From Watersipora subatra (Eukaryota > Bryozoa > Gymnolaemata > Cheilostomatida > Watersiporidae): a DNA stretch of 64,000 nt. Under the pieces are notes generated by a model, which saw only the letters and a program-made list of their open reading frames with translations, searched no databases and was not told the origin of the DNA. Made by a program: the position numbers and the translations under genes. The stretch's first letter is position 1. Each line of letters begins with the position of its first letter. Shown here piece by piece: positions 25,801 to 36,560 of the stretch. The DNA lies in NCBI RefSeq assembly GCF_963576615.1, contig NC_088716.1, positions 60,916,228-60,980,227 of the forward strand. Direction: 5' to 3'.

Positions 25801-28800
25801 ACACTGGTTTTGCAGACAGGTGTTTTAACCACTACATCACGCGACCCACTTACCATACTATGGAAGAATTGTGGATATACTTGTTACACCTGCCAATCTT
25901 TAATGGCGAGGGGTTGAAATATGCACACTTCACACATCATCTAGCGCACTTGAACTTACTAGAAGAAAAATATGTGCTCAGACTTACCCAAAATGCTATA
26001 AATATGTGTGTATTAGCTGAATGTACAGCTTCCAACAAGTAATAAATCGGTTTCTGCACAGAAAATTTCGTTTTAATTGGTTAAGTTTCTTTACCTAATG
26101 AACTCGAGTAACGTAAGCTCTTAAATAAGCTCTTAAATAAGAGCTATTATCATAACTTAAGCCAGCAGGTAGAAACACGTATTACATCATGCTCTTTAAA
26201 GGTTGACCTGCAACAAAATTAACATTACAGTTATTTGGTATCATAAGATTCACCATGTCTTACTCTGTTGTGTTGTAGGTGCCAAATATGTGGAAATGTT
26301 ATTACAAGCTCTTAAAAGCTCAAAAACGAAAAGCCGCCGTAGATTGGAATCAGTTTAATTCTCTGACGTAGTCATTACAGTTTGGTTATTGTCTTGCCAC
26401 GTGATGTTCTCCCGTGAATTGAAAGGCCAATGAAAAGCTCAATATAAACTTATTGTAGCACTAGTTTATGACAAACACTTCGGACTTTACCGAAGACCCT
26501 GTATCAAATATAGATGCTCGCTACTTTACAGTTTTGTTTCGGTTTGGTCTAATCGTCAAGTCGTAATCTGATCATGTGACCCAATACTTCGCAAATAATT
26601 TTTGCAGCACTTTTCGATTATCACAGGTGACCAACACGCTCGTCATGATTATCAGACAATGATCTGTACTCCTTCGAGCTAAGGTTAAAAAGTTCAACAA
26701 ATTTTTATGGTAGGTTATAAGATGTCAGTGCTAAAAATGACAGCATTACAATGACGATAAAACAGACGCGTAAGAACAATAGACATGGTTTTATTGAATG
26801 CGTGAAGTGTATTTGTGAAAATATTTCGACAAATGAGGTTGCATGAAAGTGTAAACAGAAACCATCCTGTAACAACTACGTCCCATTTGAGCCGTATTGG
26901 AAAGAGAATCCAAACTACGGCGGTCTTGTGTGGCTGCCATTAACTGTTCGTTTTTTAGCTTTTAAGAGCTTTTAATCACATTCCCATATATTTTGCACCT
27001 ACAACACAACAGAGTAAGACATGGTGAATCTTTTGATATCAAATAACTGTAAAGTGAATTTTTTTGCAAGTCAACCTTTAAGCACGCTAGCTGAAGTGTG
27101 AGCCTTTCAACCAATCACCATTCAAGATTTTTAAGTGTAATAACTGTAGTGTGTTAATCCATTTTATATCAATGTGACTGGCATAGCCTACTGCTGTAGC
27201 ATGCCTGTCTACAGACTTGCAGTTTTGAATTCAAACCTCACGTGAAGTGCATTTTTTGTTGCTAAAGATTTAACGCCATAACTGACCATACGTGAGACAA
27301 ACAACAAACAACAAACCCTGAGATTCTACATATCCATATAGATATAGCATAAGCCTAATTAAACTTATAGCACTAACAACAATAACAAAATACCTTCATT
27401 TAGAAGTTAGAATTGTAAATGTTGTATTTGTTGATTAATAATAAATTTTCTATGCAAAAACCTTTTTGTTATCTGTGCATCACCCAATGAATTTACTGGG
27501 CCAATAGGCTTAACTGGATGTCTGTGCCATGGTTACAGCGCTTGGATGAAGATTAGAAAATTTGCTGTAGCAGCTACAGTGAATTACTCTACTGAGTGTC
27601 ACTACCTTTCTGTTACAGGTACTTTCCAGCAATGTGGTTGTTTTGGAATGGGGAAGAGCTCTCTTTGGAGAATGGGGAGTTTTGCTTTCCTTTTTCGTTT
27701 CCCTCTCAGCTTTAGGAGCAGGTTTCTCCGGACTCTATGGAATGACACGGCAAATGTGCTGCGTTGCAAGAGAAGGTAATCTTTAAATCACCAAACACTA
27801 GAGACACTTTGTCTCCAAGACAGTTTAACTAAGATAAATAAAACCATCAAATCACCATTCATTCAGATGTGCTATTTATAATATACTTCCATCAGTTATC
27901 ATTCTTGTAAGTTTAGCAACACCTTTTTCAAACATATTTAACTGTACTCCTATTGGCTGAGTGTTTTTTATTCTCCATGATCACCAGTAGCGGTTTTTTG
28001 GCTTCAATTCTGATTGGTTAGCTAATAATATTTGATTTTGGTGATTAGCTCATCATCTTCCAGCTTGATGCTGTTCACTCCGTTTACTTTTTTTTATTCT
28101 TTTTTGTAACTGGTTAGCTTTTTTATTATTTGTTGAAAACTAGTTATTGATCATAAGATTGGTAATAGATACTTTTTGTCAGTTGATCAAAGGTCACAAG
28201 ATTTAACTTTGGATTAATAAAGCCTCTGTAGCATCACGATTAACTCATATGAAAGTCCTAAAGACGGTTGCAAAACTTGAACTCCAAACTGTTTTTTGTA
28301 AATTTCAGGTCACACAATCCAGCTGCTAGCGATGGTAGATGTAAAGGAAAGCATCCCGGTAATAGCCATGGTGAACCAAACCATTCTGGCCATTATCTTC
28401 TGTTTAGTTGGTGAAGGCATCGTCGCCATGCTCAACTTTCTCTCATTTGTTGGTGGATTTGTCAAGGTCATGGCCATGTTCTCACTGGTTAAACTCAAGT
28501 TGCAGAAGTACGTGAGCAAACTTTAACAGATATTACTCCTAGCAGCAGGATGGTAGAAGAGGTTAGAGTTGTGACAAACAGAGTTGACTAAGCATTGTGT
28601 CTAAATAAATGACACTTGATTAGAGAGCAGACAACTACCAGTTGAAGACTCAAAAGACATTGTTTCTACAAGAACATTACATAAGGTTAAAAGTTAGAGT
28701 TGACTTACTGTCACGACTGATAAATGCTCTGTGTATATAGCGAGTATCCAAAATGTAGAGACAATGAGGAGACAATAAAAGAGAGAGGAAAAATATTTCT

Positions 28801-29125
28801 TAATCACCATCTTGTAAGTTACCCTGAAACTATAAACTAAATTATATGAATAACATAATGTTGTAGACACAATGACAATGAGGAGAGATTTCGAGTGCCC
28901 CTGATTCTGCCGATATTGATGACCTTAGTCTATGTATACTTGGCTGTTGTTCCGATAATCAACAACCCCAACTGGTATCATTTGTATGGAATCCTATTGG
29001 CTGTCATCTTCTTTGTCATCTACATTGTATTCATCAAGTTTAACTCGAGAGTTTCCTGTTTTGATAGAGTGACCTTGTTTGTACAGAGACTTATGGGAGT
29101 TGCTGTCATAGACAAGTTTATGTGA
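16853..29125 (+). CDS. SLC7 amino-acid transporter light chain, copy A
   Basis: Seven coding exons: 16853-17042, 18251-18501, 20022-20214, 22925-23133, 27619-27775, 28309-28507, 28867-29125. All introns are GT-AG with matching phases (1,0,1,0,1,2); total 485 aa, the usual size for this family. The product is a polytopic plasma-membrane amino-acid exchanger of the LAT type (b0,+AT, y+LAT, xCT relatives), expected to have 12 membrane segments and to pair with an SLC3 heavy chain. Seen: the TM1 substrate motif VGAGIFVSPKG (residues 45-55), CYAELATMLKESGGEW in exon 2, a Cys in the loop before exon 3 (DDCSKP) where the family's heavy-chain disulfide Cys lies, and YSGLFAYMGWDNV with NLTEEVKNY in exon 4. 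The start is the first ATG of exon 1, conserved in copy B. Which amino acids it carries cannot be told. Introns hold three minisatellites and several transposons. Confidence 0.93.
19615..19970 (-). mobile_element. tRNA-derived SINE, family 1, copy 3
   Basis: Third copy of family 1, in intron 2 of SLC7 A. It retains GTCTGCTTAGCTTAC, TAGACATGTCTGAGTC, GATGTCATTTCTGTCACCAC, GGGAATTGAACCCAAACCTG and the tRNA-like end. It is interrupted by an inverted repeat at 19693-19748. Confidence 0.65.
19693..19748. repeat. 26-4-26 inverted repeat
   Basis: Left arm 19693-19718 and right arm 19723-19748 are complementary with a single mismatch in 26, around a 4-base ACAC loop. It sits inside a SINE copy in intron 2 of SLC7 A. 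Confidence 0.85.
20353..21183. repeat. 18-bp minisatellite in intron 3 of SLC7 A
   Basis: About 46 copies of CTATCAACCACTGTTAGT with a variant ending in GG instead of GT. The variant recurs at spacings of 5, 6, 3, 7, 4, 3, 7 and 6 units, so a block was amplified inside the array. Since 18 is a multiple of three, frames on both strands stay open for nearly 300 codons; these are not genes. Confidence 0.97.
21236..22160. repeat. 16-bp minisatellite in intron 3 of SLC7 A
   Basis: About 57 copies of TCTACTTTCCCTCATG with scattered variants (TTTACT, CCTACT, CATATC). The unit has no stop in any of the three plus frames, so three overlapping false open frames of 270-308 codons appear. It is pyrimidine-rich and about 50 bp downstream of the 18-bp array. 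Confidence 0.97.
22161..22924 (+). other. Rest of SLC7 A intron 3
   Basis: AT-rich intronic sequence up to the exon 4 acceptor (ATTAAAG before 22925). No element recognised. Confidence 0.6.
23720..23981. repeat. 131-bp tandem duplication
   Basis: Two diverged tandem copies offset by 131 bp. Both contain TAGTCATTGTTCTGTAGTCA and AATTAATTATTGTAATAATC followed by TCAT. It lies in intron 4 of SLC7 A. Confidence 0.85.
24346..25490. mobile_element. Tigger-like MITE, complete, TA target
   Basis: 1,145-bp element with terminal inverted repeats CAGTCAAACATGGATAACTC, flanked by TA on each side (24344-24345 and 25491-25492), as for pogo/Tigger elements of the Tc1/mariner superfamily. It has no transposase frame. 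A large internal palindrome lies around 25056-25168. A second copy, split by other insertions, spans 37142-43595. It is inserted in intron 4 of SLC7 A. Confidence 0.9.
25735..26165 (-). mobile_element. SINE-like family 2 copy (diverged)
   Basis: Recognised by the end segment GGTTATAACGATTAAGTTATAG, then a tRNA-like middle (GCAGACAGGTGTTTTAACCAC) and GGTTAAGTTTCTTTACCTAA near the other end. It is similar to 48205-48655 and 49298-49690. Confidence 0.5.
26200..27077. mobile_element. piggyBac-like MITE with long TIRs, TTAA target
   Basis: 878-bp element starting AGGTTGACCTGCAAC and ending GTTGACTTGCAA-complementary, flanked on both sides by TTAA (26196-26199 and 27078-27081). The terminal inverted repeats run about 140 bp at high identity and share GATTCACCATGTCTTACTCT. 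TTAA duplication is the hallmark of piggyBac. No transposase frame is present. A partial relative lies at 35115-36273. It is inserted in intron 4 of SLC7 A. Confidence 0.85.
27180..27480 (+). mobile_element. SINE-like family 2, 3' part
   Basis: Contains GCAGTTTTGAATTCAAACCTC with GAAGTGCATTTTTTGTTGCTA, as in other family 2 copies near their 3' end, and then AT-rich sequence. The boundaries are unclear. Confidence 0.4.
28524..28609 (+). promoter_or_regulatory. Candidate alternative 3' end in SLC7 A intron 6
   Basis: If the exon 6 donor (GTACGT at 28508) is not used, the frame continues with YVSKL and stops at 28524-28526; an AATAAA follows at 28604-28609. The same stop and AATAAA occur in copy B (52860-52862 and 52944-52949). 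The first 180 bp or so of intron 6 are nearly identical between copies, unlike their other introns. This suggests intronic polyadenylation giving a shortened carrier lacking exon 7. Confidence 0.45.
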
Positions 29126-29397
29126 CCAATAGAAAAATAGATGTTTGTATTTGTTATTCACTGCCCAAAGATGTTTGTACAAATATACTTTGTAATAGCC
29201 TGTTTCTGACGATTTGTTGATGATGTAGTATTTTCTGATATTAATGTCTTGTTTGCAAGCACTCAACTTAATGACTATGTGTGACTCTGTATCAACACTA
29301 GTTATATCTTTATGTAAACGAGTAAAACCACACTACTCATATTTGTAAACTCCAATTATTACTTTTTAGCTCTTCCCAATGCTGGAAATTATTAACA

Positions 29398-29403
29398 AAT
29401 AAA
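29398..29403 (+). terminator. Poly(A) signal of SLC7 copy A
   Basis: AATAAA about 270 bp after the TGA stop of copy A, the clearest candidate for the full-length transcript end. Confidence 0.5.
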
Positions 29404-29529
29404 ATATGCATTACTCTTATGTTTTCATGTTGAGGACTCAAATGCGCATCTTTCTGCTTTATAGTTTCTTCAATAGTTACACTGCAACTCGTTTACAACT
29501 ACATCATGTTGTAACTATGTAGATTATAG

Positions 29530-29655
29530 CTATAAATACTAGTACAGTGGCAGTACTAGTCACTCTATTGTACAGTGACTAGTACAGTGGCAGTACTAGT
29601 CACTCTATTGTACAGTGACTAGTACAGTGGCAGTACTAGTCACTCTCTTGTACAG
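29530..29655. repeat. 40-bp palindromic tandem repeat, 3 copies
   Basis: Three copies of a 40-bp unit holding ACTAGTACAGTGGCAGTACT and AGTCACTCTATTGTACAGTG. Each unit is largely self-complementary, so it can form repeated small hairpins. Confidence 0.9.
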
Positions 29656-29850
29656 TCCCGTGTGTTGTGACAGATGGTCGTGCGTAATAAGTATGTAGAC
29701 AATTATTTTCAGAAATGAATAGGTGATCGAGAATGCGGTAGTAGTGTGTGTGCCTTATAATCAGAATATCTCACAGCAACTGTAAGTATGCGTTCAGCCC
29801 GGTGCATTACTTTTTCTCGTAACGCTATTACTGTGGCTTAGGGCAAACAG

Positions 29851-29960
29851 GACAGATGGGATGGGACGGATGGGGTGGGACGGATGGGATGGGACAGATG
29901 GGACAAAACAAATGGGACTTGACAGATGGGTCGGGACAGATAGGATGGGACAGCCATGAT
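29851..29960. repeat. GGGATGGGACGGAT-type G-rich repeat
   Basis: Imperfect array of GATGGGATGGGAC and GGATGGGGTGGGAC units. Closely spaced GGG runs on the plus strand could in principle fold as a G-quadruplex. Confidence 0.85.
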
Positions 29961-30646
29961 TCTTATTACCATTAAGGTTTAGACTTTGCAAATTTGATTC
30001 TATTAGTTTGACAAAAAACTTGTTCAAAATGTCATTGAGAGGGACATGGCCAAAACCAGACTTTCATATAAAAATATTTATACAGCCAAATCTTGATATC
30101 TAGTACAAAGGTAATCCATTCTGTTAATTGCTTCATACTTTTCGATTGCATATTGAAGTGAATAGTTTTTACAGATTGCAACATATTTTTATCGATCTAT
30201 TTCGGGGCTAATAAGCCATTATAGGTGTTTTAAATAATTATATACAGTATTTAAATAACTTTAATTTTAATTAAACAACTTAATTTACATATACTTTGTT
30301 AACGTTAGGATTCATCCTAAATTTATACCAGCTTCTTTGCTTTGGCTCACAAAAATAAGGTGTTGTGAAAAATATTGGACACTGAATGTTAATCATTGAT
30401 GTTATTGTGGAGAAAAATATTAGCCCAAAATTTACACTGAAAAGAATATAGAGGTGAAAATAAATCAATGTTTTATTGTAATTATTGCCAGTGCCATTGC
30501 TACCATCAGTGTCCAGACTTTCTTGTCACGCTGCTAGTCATTACCATTATTGTCACCATCATTACTGGCAAACGCAAAACAGTAGAATCACAACTGCCAC
30601 TTGTTTAGTTGCTAAAAAGAAACTAGCTTTAATTGAAAATACTAGG

Positions 30647-31097
30647 TTTATAGTGTGGGAACTGATTGCCATCAAAGTGTTTATAGTGTGTGAGCTGGTT
30701 GACATCAAAGTGTTTATAGTGTGTGAGCTGATTGACATCAAAGTGTTTATAGTGTGTGAGCTGGTTGACATCAAAGTGTTTATAGTGTGTGAGCTGATTA
30801 GCATCAAAGTGTTAATAATGTGTGAGCTGATTGCCATCAGAGTGTTTATAGCATGTGAGCCAATTAACGTGAAAGTGTTTATAGTATGTGAGCTGATTAA
30901 CATCAAATTGTTAATAGTGTGTGAGCTGATTAACATCAAAGTGTATATAGTGTGTGAGCTGATTAACATCAGAACGTTTATAGTGTGTGAGCTGATTGAC
31001 ATCAAAGTGTTTATAGCATGTGAGATGGTTGACACTAAAGTGCATATACTGTGGGAGTCGTGTAACATCAAAGTGTTTCTAGTGTGTGAGTCTAAAT
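30647..31097. repeat. 33-bp minisatellite, array 1
   Basis: About 13-14 copies of a unit with GTTTATAGTGTGTGAGCTGA and TTGACATCAAAGT. A second array of the same unit, in the same orientation, is at 43625-43845. The period of 33 keeps frames open on both strands (216 and 195 codons); these are not genes. Confidence 0.95.
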
Positions 31098-31445
31098 CTT
31101 TACTAAAACAATATCGGCGTTTGAAGCCAGCGTAATAATTGTTAAGCATAACAGTTATCTGTCTTAGTTAATAACCCCAAGCGCTTCAAATACAAGTATT
31201 TTAACTGATGCAATGAATGTCTAGACAACCATTCATCACTACAGTTAGTTGAACGATTGTAGTGTTGTGGTCTATGTCGCTGTTCTGAAGACTAGTGCTA
31301 TAGACCACTATATTATACGATGTTTGATCTCGAGGTTTCGAGATCAAATCCTCTGTGAAGTAGATTTTTCATTGCCAGACTGGAATTGCTATAATGGAAC
31401 ACAGAGACGACAAAAAACAAAAGCCAAACACTGAGAGAGATATAT
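31098..31445 (+). mobile_element. SINE-like family 2 copy
   Basis: Contains GCGTTTGAAGCCAGCGTAAT, TTAGTTAATAACCCCAAGCG, TTCATCACTACAGTTAGTTG, GGTTTCGAGATCAAATCCTC and a TATATA tail, in the same order as 33505-33870 and, inverted, 49865-50235. It abuts the 33-bp array. Confidence 0.7.
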
Positions 31446-31621
31446 ATATATGTATATATATTTATATATATATATGTGTATATATATATTCATAGCATAG
31501 CTGTAGACTAAGTAGTCTACAGCCTGAGGAATATATATATAATGGGATTTGTGTCCCTTGCCTCAGCTCTGAGCTGCACTGATGAGGCTTCACTAGCTGA
31601 AACAGTACTGTCTGTAGCATA

Positions 31622-31622
31622 A

Positions 31623-31710
<88 letters not shown>
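31622..31710. repeat. (TA)n microsatellite
   Basis: About 44 uninterrupted TA dinucleotides. A shorter run follows at 31796-31830. Confidence 0.97.
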
Positions 31711-31712
<2 letters not shown>

Positions 31713-31792
31713 CTAACTAGAGTGTGGAATAGGTTAATTTTACTTATCTTTACGTATCTTTCAGCACTATATCAGTGAAGTCTCAACCATTA

Positions 31793-31834
<42 letters not shown>

Positions 31835-33504
31835 TTCCTCTTGGAAATCAAATGAGGATAACTCCGAATAGACAAATCTCTTTCTATAGCCTTGTTATGT
31901 AGTTAACAATTTATTTACTTATGAAAGCAAACCTTCTCTCGCAAGGCAGCACATCTGGCATGGCAGAGCATAAAGCAAAGATAAGCCTGCTCCTAAAGCT
32001 GATAGAGAAACAAGGAAGGAGAAGATAATTCCCCATTCTCCAAAGAGAACTTTTCCCCATTCCAAGACAACTACATCACTAGCAATCACCTATAATGTAG
32101 GACAAAAATATTTGGACAGACAATCCTTGAGTGTCTGGGTATTTTATAAACACTACGAGAATTGTTCAGATTGGTGTTCGATTCTAAGCTCAAATAAATT
32201 ATGATATTTATTGGGATGATTTCTGCATTCATTTAACTTAGAAATGGGAACATCGTCAATTTTGTTTTTAATCTACGTTTAGATGCGGCATTAAAAAACT
32301 GCAGTCAGGCGCTATCAAATTTATCCTCCCTTGTCTAAGAAAAGATTAATGCTTAATGCACATGAGGATAAATCTCCAACAAAACCCAGAACAAAGCATT
32401 GGTGGCGGTTGGGTGGTCTCTGCCCGTATCATCAGGCTCACCGATAACACAAGCTATATTGTGAGTGACCCTAATTGGCCAATAGTATCGACCTGATTTC
32501 ATCCAACAGGGAAGCAATAAAAGCTCTATCTGATCAACTCCGTTTTCTCCCCTCACAACATCATCCAACCTGACATTGCTTGTTCCCTACACATTATTAA
32601 CAAGTTTGTAATTTTGGCTCACAAAAATTTCGTCCTTGTATAAGCAGTATATAATCTAGATAAAATTCAATCATTCTTCTTTGGTAGAATAAAGAAAGGT
32701 TTGAATTAGAATCCAAATCTGTTTCACTTTCATAAATTTATTGCAAGTTGGCTTGCATGGCTTAAGTAGCAGAGAAGGTTTTTATGTAGATCCTGGATGT
32801 ACAGCCCTAAAAGTACTGTAGCAAGCAGCTGAGAGACTGTACTCACTCTGTCTGGACCAATCACTGCGTAGTAAGAGATGTTTACAAGAACATAGAGCGC
32901 TGTAACCATGCTGACGGATATTATGATGCAGAGTGGAATATTTCTCTTATAGTTCTTCATTTCCTCTGTTAAAGTCGTCACATTGCCCCATCCCATGTAA
33001 GCAAACAGCCCATTGTAGAGTGAAACGGCCACATTCCAGCCATTTGTAGTCGTACCTTCAAAAATTCACTGCCTTCATTCACATACCAGTATTATTAATA
33101 CAACCTTTCGTATACCTCTATGTATTTCCATGCATAATTAGTTTATATAGACACGGCTAGCTGATCTCTTCTGACACCAACTCCAAGTTGTCAATTGATC
33201 TACTTTAGTAAAGTGCCAATCAGTTTGTGTTCAGTTTCTGATGCAGTCATCCAACTCACTTGAGTTCTTAAATCATTACATGTATTAAAAATGAAATTTT
33301 GTTTAAAAACTGTAGTTACAACCAAGAAAAATAATCATCGATATGCAATACGACTATAGGCAAGCCGCAATATCAAAGAACACAATTCCAGTTTTCATAT
33401 TACACAAGAATTTCTCATAAACCTAGAAGGATAGTATATGTATATGTAAATGCATATTTATATACATACGTATACGAACATGTGTACATATCTATATGTG
33501 TATA

Positions 33505-33870
33505 CTAACCGAATGCTTGGCGTTACCCGGGTAATAAAATTATTAACCAATGAATTTGAGTAACCTACTTCGTAAGCTAGCAGTCTAAATAACCACTAAA
33601 ACAATAGCAGTGTTTGAAGCCAGCTTACTAATCGTTATGTTACACATAACAATAAATTGTGCTAGTTAATAACCACAAGCGCCTGAGGTGTAAATATTGT
33701 AACCAATTTAATCACCATCATTCATCATAACGGTCAGTTGAAAGATCGTAGTGTAGAAGTTTAGTTTACTCTGAGGTACGTAGATCAAATCCTCTATGAA
33801 GCGGCTTTTCTTTTGCTAGATTTTAATAGATATAACTGGACACAGAGAATTATATATATAGATTAGCGCA
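33505..33870 (+). mobile_element. SINE-like family 2 copy in copy C intron
   Basis: Starts GCTTGGCGTTACCCGGGTAA, contains GTGTTTGAAGCCAGCTTACT, GTAGATCAAATCCTC and AGATATAACTGGACACAGAG, and ends in TATATATA. The homologous position in copy B (49865-50235) holds the same element inverted in window coordinates, so it was present before the duplication. Confidence 0.75.
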
Positions 33871-34250
33871 ATGGCTGGCGTTGCACAGGTATTAAAAACA
33901 GCTTATAAACAGTGGCAGGTAATGTAGTTGCCTGCCATTAGCCTGGCACATTGCCAAAGACTAATTTAAGTAAGCTATTATACGCATTGCTAAGCTTACT
34001 AATAAGAGCCGTGAGGGCAAGCTGTAGTGACATTTCGTAATGCAGAGCGCTATGCGTATTTTAACCGACATAACAACTCATATCGTTTAATGAAATCATT
34101 GCATCACCGTAGCTTAATTGGTTAGATTATCACCTGGTGAATGGGGAGTTTCAGGATCTAACCCAGCACAAAGCTGATCTTTCTTTCCAAAATTTTAACA
34201 GTTAAAGCTGGACACAACAAATGATGGACTTTGAGATTTATATATAGACT
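33871..34250 (+). mobile_element. SINE-like family 2b copy
   Basis: Starts GGCTGGCGTTGCACAGGTAT, then CAGCTTATAAACAGTGGCAG, CTTACTAATAAGAGCCGTGA, GCTATGCGTATTTTAACC, a tRNA-like stretch (TAGCTTAATTGGTTAGATTA) and GCTGGACACA, ending in TATATA. It closely matches 57600-57985. A fragment of a further copy starts at 34262 (AGGTGTTGCCCGGGTAATAA). Confidence 0.75.
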
Positions 34251-34639
34251 ACATGTAGTTGTACTACCAGGTGTTGCCCGGGTAATAAAAAGTCTTTGGA
34301 CAGAAAATCAATTTTTATTTAACATACCGTATACAACATTTACCACTCTAACCTTTAAACTTCATATCGTGAGAAAATATTTTAAAGCAGTTCAAATGAA
34401 TTAAGAGAAAAAAGAAAACAGCTGTAAAGGTTTTCAGCTTTTTCAAACAACTACAACTTTTAAATTTCATATCATGAAAGAAGTGTTTTGTTGAAACAAG
34501 TTAGTAAAAGAAATTAAAACTGTAAATGTGTTTAAATGTAAATGTGAAATCATTAGCAAGTAATGGCTGAATATAATCTGTTTAGCTATGATTACTATGA
34601 AAAATTATTTGGTATACGATTATATGATTTTAGTTTGTT

Positions 34640-35000
34640 TCAGGGTTGGCATCATAAGGTGAAAATATCATATAGACATGTAGAGTGGTATAGAAACCCA
34701 TAGTAATTATCTAATGCGATCTCTGCCTGTTAAATATCATCGTCATTAAAAATAGTAACGAAACAATATGTTAACCTTAGCAACTATAGTTACCTATTAT
34801 AACTTTGGTGCAATTTGTGGGTATATGATCTGCAAAAATGTAACATTACAACGTTCTATGTGCAGATTTCTTACCTTCAAGACAGACGTGTAACGTAAAT
34901 GCTGAATCTAACTTATATGAATTTAGCTTACTAAAAACATACTTGAAAGAAGTTGTTGAATGCATTTTAGTAAACTTTAACTAAGATTTTGTCACTGTTT
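34640..35000. repeat. Dispersed repeat, copy 2
   Basis: Partner of 2385-2805 with the same ordered landmarks (GGGTTGGCATCATAAGGTGA, TATGATCTGCA, TTCTTACCTTCAA, TTTTGTCAC). It lies in the copy C intron and does not appear in the copy B intron, so it probably arrived after the duplication. Confidence 0.6.
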
Positions 35001-35114
35001 TTATTTATTTATGAACAGTTATACAACAATGAATGACAGTGAACTGAGACAAAATCGCCAAATTTTAACTTCGAAAAAAATTAATCTTGATACTGTTTTA
35101 CCTAAAACAAATTA

Positions 35115-36273
35115 GCTCTAGTACAGCGAAGACGGAAAAAGACGAAGACGGGCTTTCCGGTAGAGCCCGAAGTTTTTTTCATAAACTAGTGCTACGAGGC
35201 GTTTTATATTGAGCCTTTTATTGGCCTTTAATTTCACGTGATAACATCACGTGTCAAAACAATAACCACGTTGAGTTGAGTACACCATCGAAATAAAGGG
35301 ATTGCAACCTACAGTGTTTTAGTGATGGCTGCGATTAACTATTCATTTTTGAGCTTTTAAGAGCTTGTAATTACATTTCCACATATTTTGCACCTACTAC
35401 CCAGCAGAGTAAGACATGGTGAACCTTTTGATACCAAATACAGTGGAACCTCGGTTCTCGAACGCTTCGGTTCTCAACCAACTCGGTTTTCGACCAAAAA
35501 ATTTGAGGTTTGTTCGTCTCGGATTTCGAACATAAATTCGGTCATCAACCAAACTGGAGCATGCACATTTGAATTAAACATTCCGAACAGCTTCAAAAAC
35601 AGCATGTTTATACATTTAACGACGTTGCTCTGAGCCACTTCCGGAAGGTTCTCAAACAAAGGGAGAAGTTTCGCTTCATAAATTTTTTTCAAAAAGGAGC
35701 CATCTGGGAGGACATTGCCTCTACCATAGAGATTTTCTAGGGACACAACTCCTCCAGTCGAGTTACCCTAAATTATTTTGAAGGAGGATTCTTCTTCAAA
35801 GATGTGAAATAAACGTGCCATTGCAGTTTCTATTTTTTATCACATGATTTTTGATGTAACTGATCTGTTGCATTTTTTGCTGTTTCATTTTCAATTTCTG
35901 CAATTTTTGGTATTGTATCGTAACCTTTAATGTTTTCGATGTTTTAAGAGCATAATTATGAAATGTTTACTTTTTGTTTTTTTTTTTCATCCTCATAGAT
36001 AGAAAGTCTTTTATTAAAATTAAACATGATCTATATCTACCCATTTATTTATAGTATGCAGTATACAGTAGAGTTTATGGTATAAATGTTGAAAAATACT
36101 TTACCGAAGTTGCTAAATCGACTTGGAACGAATTAAAATTTACATACATTAATTTTAATGGGAAAACTTGTTTCGGATCTCGAACAACTCGGTTTTCGAA
36201 CAACTTTCTGGAACGGATTGCGTTCGAGAACCAAGGATTACACTGTAACTGTAATGGGAATTTTGTTGCAAGT
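35115..36273 (-). mobile_element. piggyBac-like MITE fragment, interrupted
   Basis: Inverted relative of part of 26200-27077: shared AAACTAGTGCTACGAGGCG-like, TTCACGTGATAACATCACG, AAGAGCTT, TTTTGCACCTAC and CAGAGTAAGACATGGTGAA, then TTGCAAGTCGACCT at its end. A Tigger-like MITE (35441-36245) is inserted in it. One end is missing. Confidence 0.65.
35441..36245. mobile_element. Second Tigger-like MITE family, TA target
   Basis: 805-bp element with inverted termini CAGTGGAACCTCGGTTCTCG and, from the other end, CAGTGTAATCCTTGGTTCTC, flanked by TA at 35439-35440 and 36246-36247. Termini and TA duplication are typical of pogo/Tigger. Open frames inside (81 and 90 codons) show no transposase motif. 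Confidence 0.88.
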
Positions 36274-36299
36274 CGACCTCAAAAGGATCGTGAACTAGT

Positions 36300-36560
36300 C
36301 TAAATCTTTACTATAATACAGGCTGTTATAATAACTTGAGTCAGCACTAGGAAAAACTGTTGTTTCATGACCTCTCGTGCAATAATTATTTTAAAGTAAG
36401 CTGGCTGAAGCATGAAGCGTGCGATTTCAACCAATCAGCATTAAAGATTAGCAGTTGTAATAAGTATGTGCATTTTGTGTGGATTTTTTGTTGCTAGATG
36501 TTAATATCTATAGCTGTTATACTCACAACACCCAGACTGATATTTATATACATATATACA
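36300..36560 (+). mobile_element. SINE-like family 2 fragment
   Basis: Contains a CTAAATCTTTACTATAATAC start as in 31085-31110, a TTGAGTCAGCACTAGG segment and GTGGATTTTTTGTTGCTAGA with ATCTATAGCTG near the end. Diverged. Confidence 0.45.

Noticed and set aside
30485-31149. 216- and 195-codon frames
   Set aside because: Produced by the 33-bp minisatellite.
32353-32568. Minus-strand 71-codon frame between copy C exons 4 and 5
   Set aside because: It is intronic; the corresponding copy B intron (about 51200-51420) has a homologous but broken frame.
35474-35746. 90-codon minus frame inside the 35441-36245 element
   Set aside because: Lies in a MITE and shows no transposase motif.
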